Under the pieces are notes generated by a model. The model saw only the letters and a list, made by a program, of their open reading frames with translations. It did no database searches and was not told where the DNA came from. This document shows, one piece after another, positions 5,845 through 7,050 of a stretch of DNA of 7,050 nucleotides. Positions within the stretch are counted from its first letter, which is position 1. Every line of letters begins with the position of its first letter. Position numbers and translations under genes: made by a program. The DNA comes from Chloroflexota bacterium (GTDB lineage: Bacteria > Chloroflexota > Dormibacteria > CF-121). The stretch spans positions 1-7,050 of the forward strand of contig VBFX01000051.1 in assembly GCA_005889395.1 (NCBI GenBank). Reading direction: 5' to 3'.

Positions 5845-6419
5845 TGCAAACCAAACTCATGCTGTACAGCACCACCCACGCAACACCGGTCGGCGAACTG
5901 ACGCTCGTCGCCTCGGATGCCGGGCTCCGGGCGATCCTCTGGCCCAGGCTCTCGCCGGCACGCGCCGGAATCCAACCGCGGCTACATCGCAACCCCGATC
6001 ATCCGGTCCTCCAGCAGACGGCCGCCCAGCTCGATGAATACTTCGCCGGCTCGCGCACGACGTTTGATATTCCGCTCGATCTTCAGGGGACCCGCTTCCA
6101 GCTGGCGGCGTGGCGGTCGTTGGCCCAGGTCCCGTTCGGCACCACGACCAGCTACGGCCGGCAGGCGGCGGCGCTCGGCATCCCGACCGCGGCGCGCGCG
6201 CTCGGCGCCGCCAACGGGGCCAATCCTGTCTGCATCGTCCTCCCCTGCCATCGCGTCATCGGCGCGGATGGTTCGCTGACCGGCTTCGGCGGCGGTCTTC
6301 CAGTAAAGCAATGGCTGCTCGACCACGAAGCCCGCGTCCTCGCCTCTAATATCCTGTCGACGCCGCAATGGCCACACCAACAACCGGTACAAACGCGCTT
6401 ATCCATGCCCGTGGCCTGA
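5841..6419 (+). CDS. ogt: Methylated-DNA-[protein]-cysteine S-methyltransferase (O6-alkylguanine repair)
   Basis: Ogt removes alkyl groups from O6 of guanine (and O4 of thymine) by irreversible transfer to its own cysteine. The 192-residue protein has an N-terminal ribonuclease-H-like domain (TPVGELTLVASDAGLRAI, 15-32), then the catalytic domain: FQLAAWRSLAQVPFGTTTSYG (86-106, the DNA-binding helix and Tyr/Gly motif), the NPVCIVLPCHRVIG active site (128-141) with nucleophile Cys136 and its His137/Arg138, and the DGSLTGFGGGL loop (143-153). The core ends near WLLDHEA (158-164). About 25 further residues form a non-conserved-looking tail whose final codons overlap the next gene by 52 nt. The first ATG overlaps the alkA stop (ATGA), so expression is coupled. 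ATG 5844 (one residue shorter) is equally possible. It supplies the methyltransferase activity that E. coli Ada carries in its own C-terminal half. Confidence 0.95.
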   Translation: MMQTKLMLYSTTHATPVGELTLVASDAGLRAILWPRLSPARAGIQPRLHRNPDHPVLQQTAAQLDEYFAGSRTTFDIPLDLQGTRFQLAAWRSLAQVPFGTTTSYGRQAAALGIPTAARALGAANGANPVCIVLPCHRVIGADGSLTGFGGGLPVKQWLLDHEARVLASNILSTPQWPHQQPVQTRLSMPVA

Positions 6420-7050
6420 CCAAGCGCTTCGCCAGCCTCACAGCGGTCGACGCGATCGACTTCGATGTCGAGCGCGGTGAGGCGTTCGGCTTTCTCGGCC
6501 CAAACGGCGCCGGGAAGACCTCGACCATGCGCATGATCGGATGTGTCTCCTCCGTATCGGGCGGCACCCTGCGCGTGCTGGGCATGGATCCCCTCCGCGA
6601 CGGTCCGCGCATACGGGCGCGGCTGGGCGTCGTGCCGCAGTCGGACACGCTCGACACCGAGCTGCATGTTGATGAGAACCTGTTCACCTACGCTCGCTAC
6701 TTCGGTTTGCCGCGCGACGTCGCCAGGCAGCGCGCCCAGCAACTGCTCGATTTCGTTCAGCTGAAGGACCGGGCCCGGGATAACGTCGAGTTTCTGTCCG
6801 GAGGCATGAAGCGACGGCTCACGATCGCCCGCGCGCTCGTCAACGAGCCCGAGCTGCTGCTGCTCGACGAACCCACGACCGGCCTCGACCCGCAGGCCAG
6901 GCACCTGGTCTGGGACCGCCTCTACCGGCTCAAGCAGCAGGGCGTGACGATCGTGCTGACCACGCACTATATGGACGAGGCCGAGCAGCTCTGTGATCGA
7001 TTGGTCGTGATGGACAAGGCGAAGATCGTCGCCTTCGGTTCGCCGCGCAG
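6368..7050 (+). CDS. ABC-2 type transporter ATP-binding protein, NodI/DrrA-like (partial, 3' end outside)
   Basis: The open frame continues past the window edge; 227 residues are visible. It is a cytoplasmic ABC ATPase with every motif: Walker A GPNGAGKT (44-51), Q-loop Gln91 (GVVPQSDTLD), signature LSGGMKRR (143-150), Walker B LLLLDEP with Glu168, D-loop TGLDPQAR (171-178) and switch His200 (TTHYMDEAE). The wording VVPQSDTLD...LFTYARYFG, SGGMKRRLTIARAL and DPQARHLVWDRL is closest to NodI-like members of the DrrA family. These pair with an ABC-2 permease (NodJ-like) and export lipids, oligosaccharides or drugs. The permease gene would be expected next, beyond the window. The ATG at 6368 is the only in-frame start before the domain, with an in-frame TAA at 6347-6349 above it. 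No good Shine-Dalgarno precedes it. It overlaps ogt by 52 nt in another frame. The substrate cannot be told from the sequence. Confidence 0.95.
   Translation, partial: MATPTTGTNALIHARGLTKRFASLTAVDAIDFDVERGEAFGFLGPNGAGKTSTMRMIGCVSSVSGGTLRVLGMDPLRDGPRIRARLGVVPQSDTLDTELHVDENLFTYARYFGLPRDVARQRAQQLLDFVQLKDRARDNVEFLSGGMKRRLTIARALVNEPELLLLDEPTTGLDPQARHLVWDRLYRLKQQGVTIVLTTHYMDEAEQLCDRLVVMDKAKIVAFGSPR

Noticed and set aside
6347..6352. TAATAT as a -10 box for a separate ABC-gene promoter inside ogt
   Set aside because: No -35-like hexamer lies 16-18 bp upstream (the position reads CACGAA), and the TAA is also a frame stop.
6152..6967. Minus-strand open frame (271 codons) opposite ogt and the ABC gene
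   Set aside because: It is antisense to the clear Ogt active site and all ABC motifs and shows no recognisable domain.

Overview
The window comes from the chromosome of a high-GC bacterium. The phylum cannot be fixed by eye. The 16S 5' end reads like an environmental lineage, and Chloroflexota- or Acidobacteriota-like groups are only guesses. Codon use looks uniform across the window. I see no insertion sequence, integrase, CRISPR array, tRNA gene or other sign of a mobile element.

Layout. Everything from about 4263 down to 1 is on the minus strand. Read in the direction of transcription, it is: a cysteine-free flavoprotein of the thioredoxin-reductase fold (4263-3241); dnaX, the clamp-loader tau/gamma subunit (3201-1672); ybaB/ebfC, a nucleoid-associated protein (1671-1354); recR (1290-691); a small PRC-barrel-like DUF2171-type protein (687-424); a GC-rich hairpin that may be a terminator (403-386); a sigma70-type rRNA promoter (about 333-303); a leader with boxA-like elements; and the first ~142 nt of a 16S rRNA gene that leaves the window. 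dnaX-ybaB-recR is a classic replication/repair cluster. The 63-bp ybaB-recR gap holds three degenerate 18-20 bp repeats that copy the recR start region.

From 4369 onward the plus strand carries an alkylation-damage repair operon. The first gene is an Ada N-terminal domain + AraC helix-turn-helix + AlkA glycosylase fusion. The second is ogt (O6-alkylguanine-DNA alkyltransferase), joined to it by an ATGA overlap behind a strong AGGAGG. The third starts inside the end of ogt, runs off the right edge, and encodes a NodI/DrrA-like ABC-2 exporter ATPase.

How the genes work together. The Ada-AlkA fusion can sense methyl phosphotriesters, regulate transcription and excise alkylated bases. Ogt directly reverses O6-alkylguanine. 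Together they divide the work of E. coli Ada plus AlkA, in the arrangement known from Mycobacterium tuberculosis alkA-ogt. The ABC gene may be cotranscribed, but its substrate is unknown. The 105-bp divergent region (4264-4368) holds candidate promoters for both directions.

I did not find a clearly new defence or mobile system. The points most worth checking are the repeat-built recR start, the cysteine-free reductase-like protein with a degenerate second nucleotide-binding motif, and the ogt/ABC overlap.
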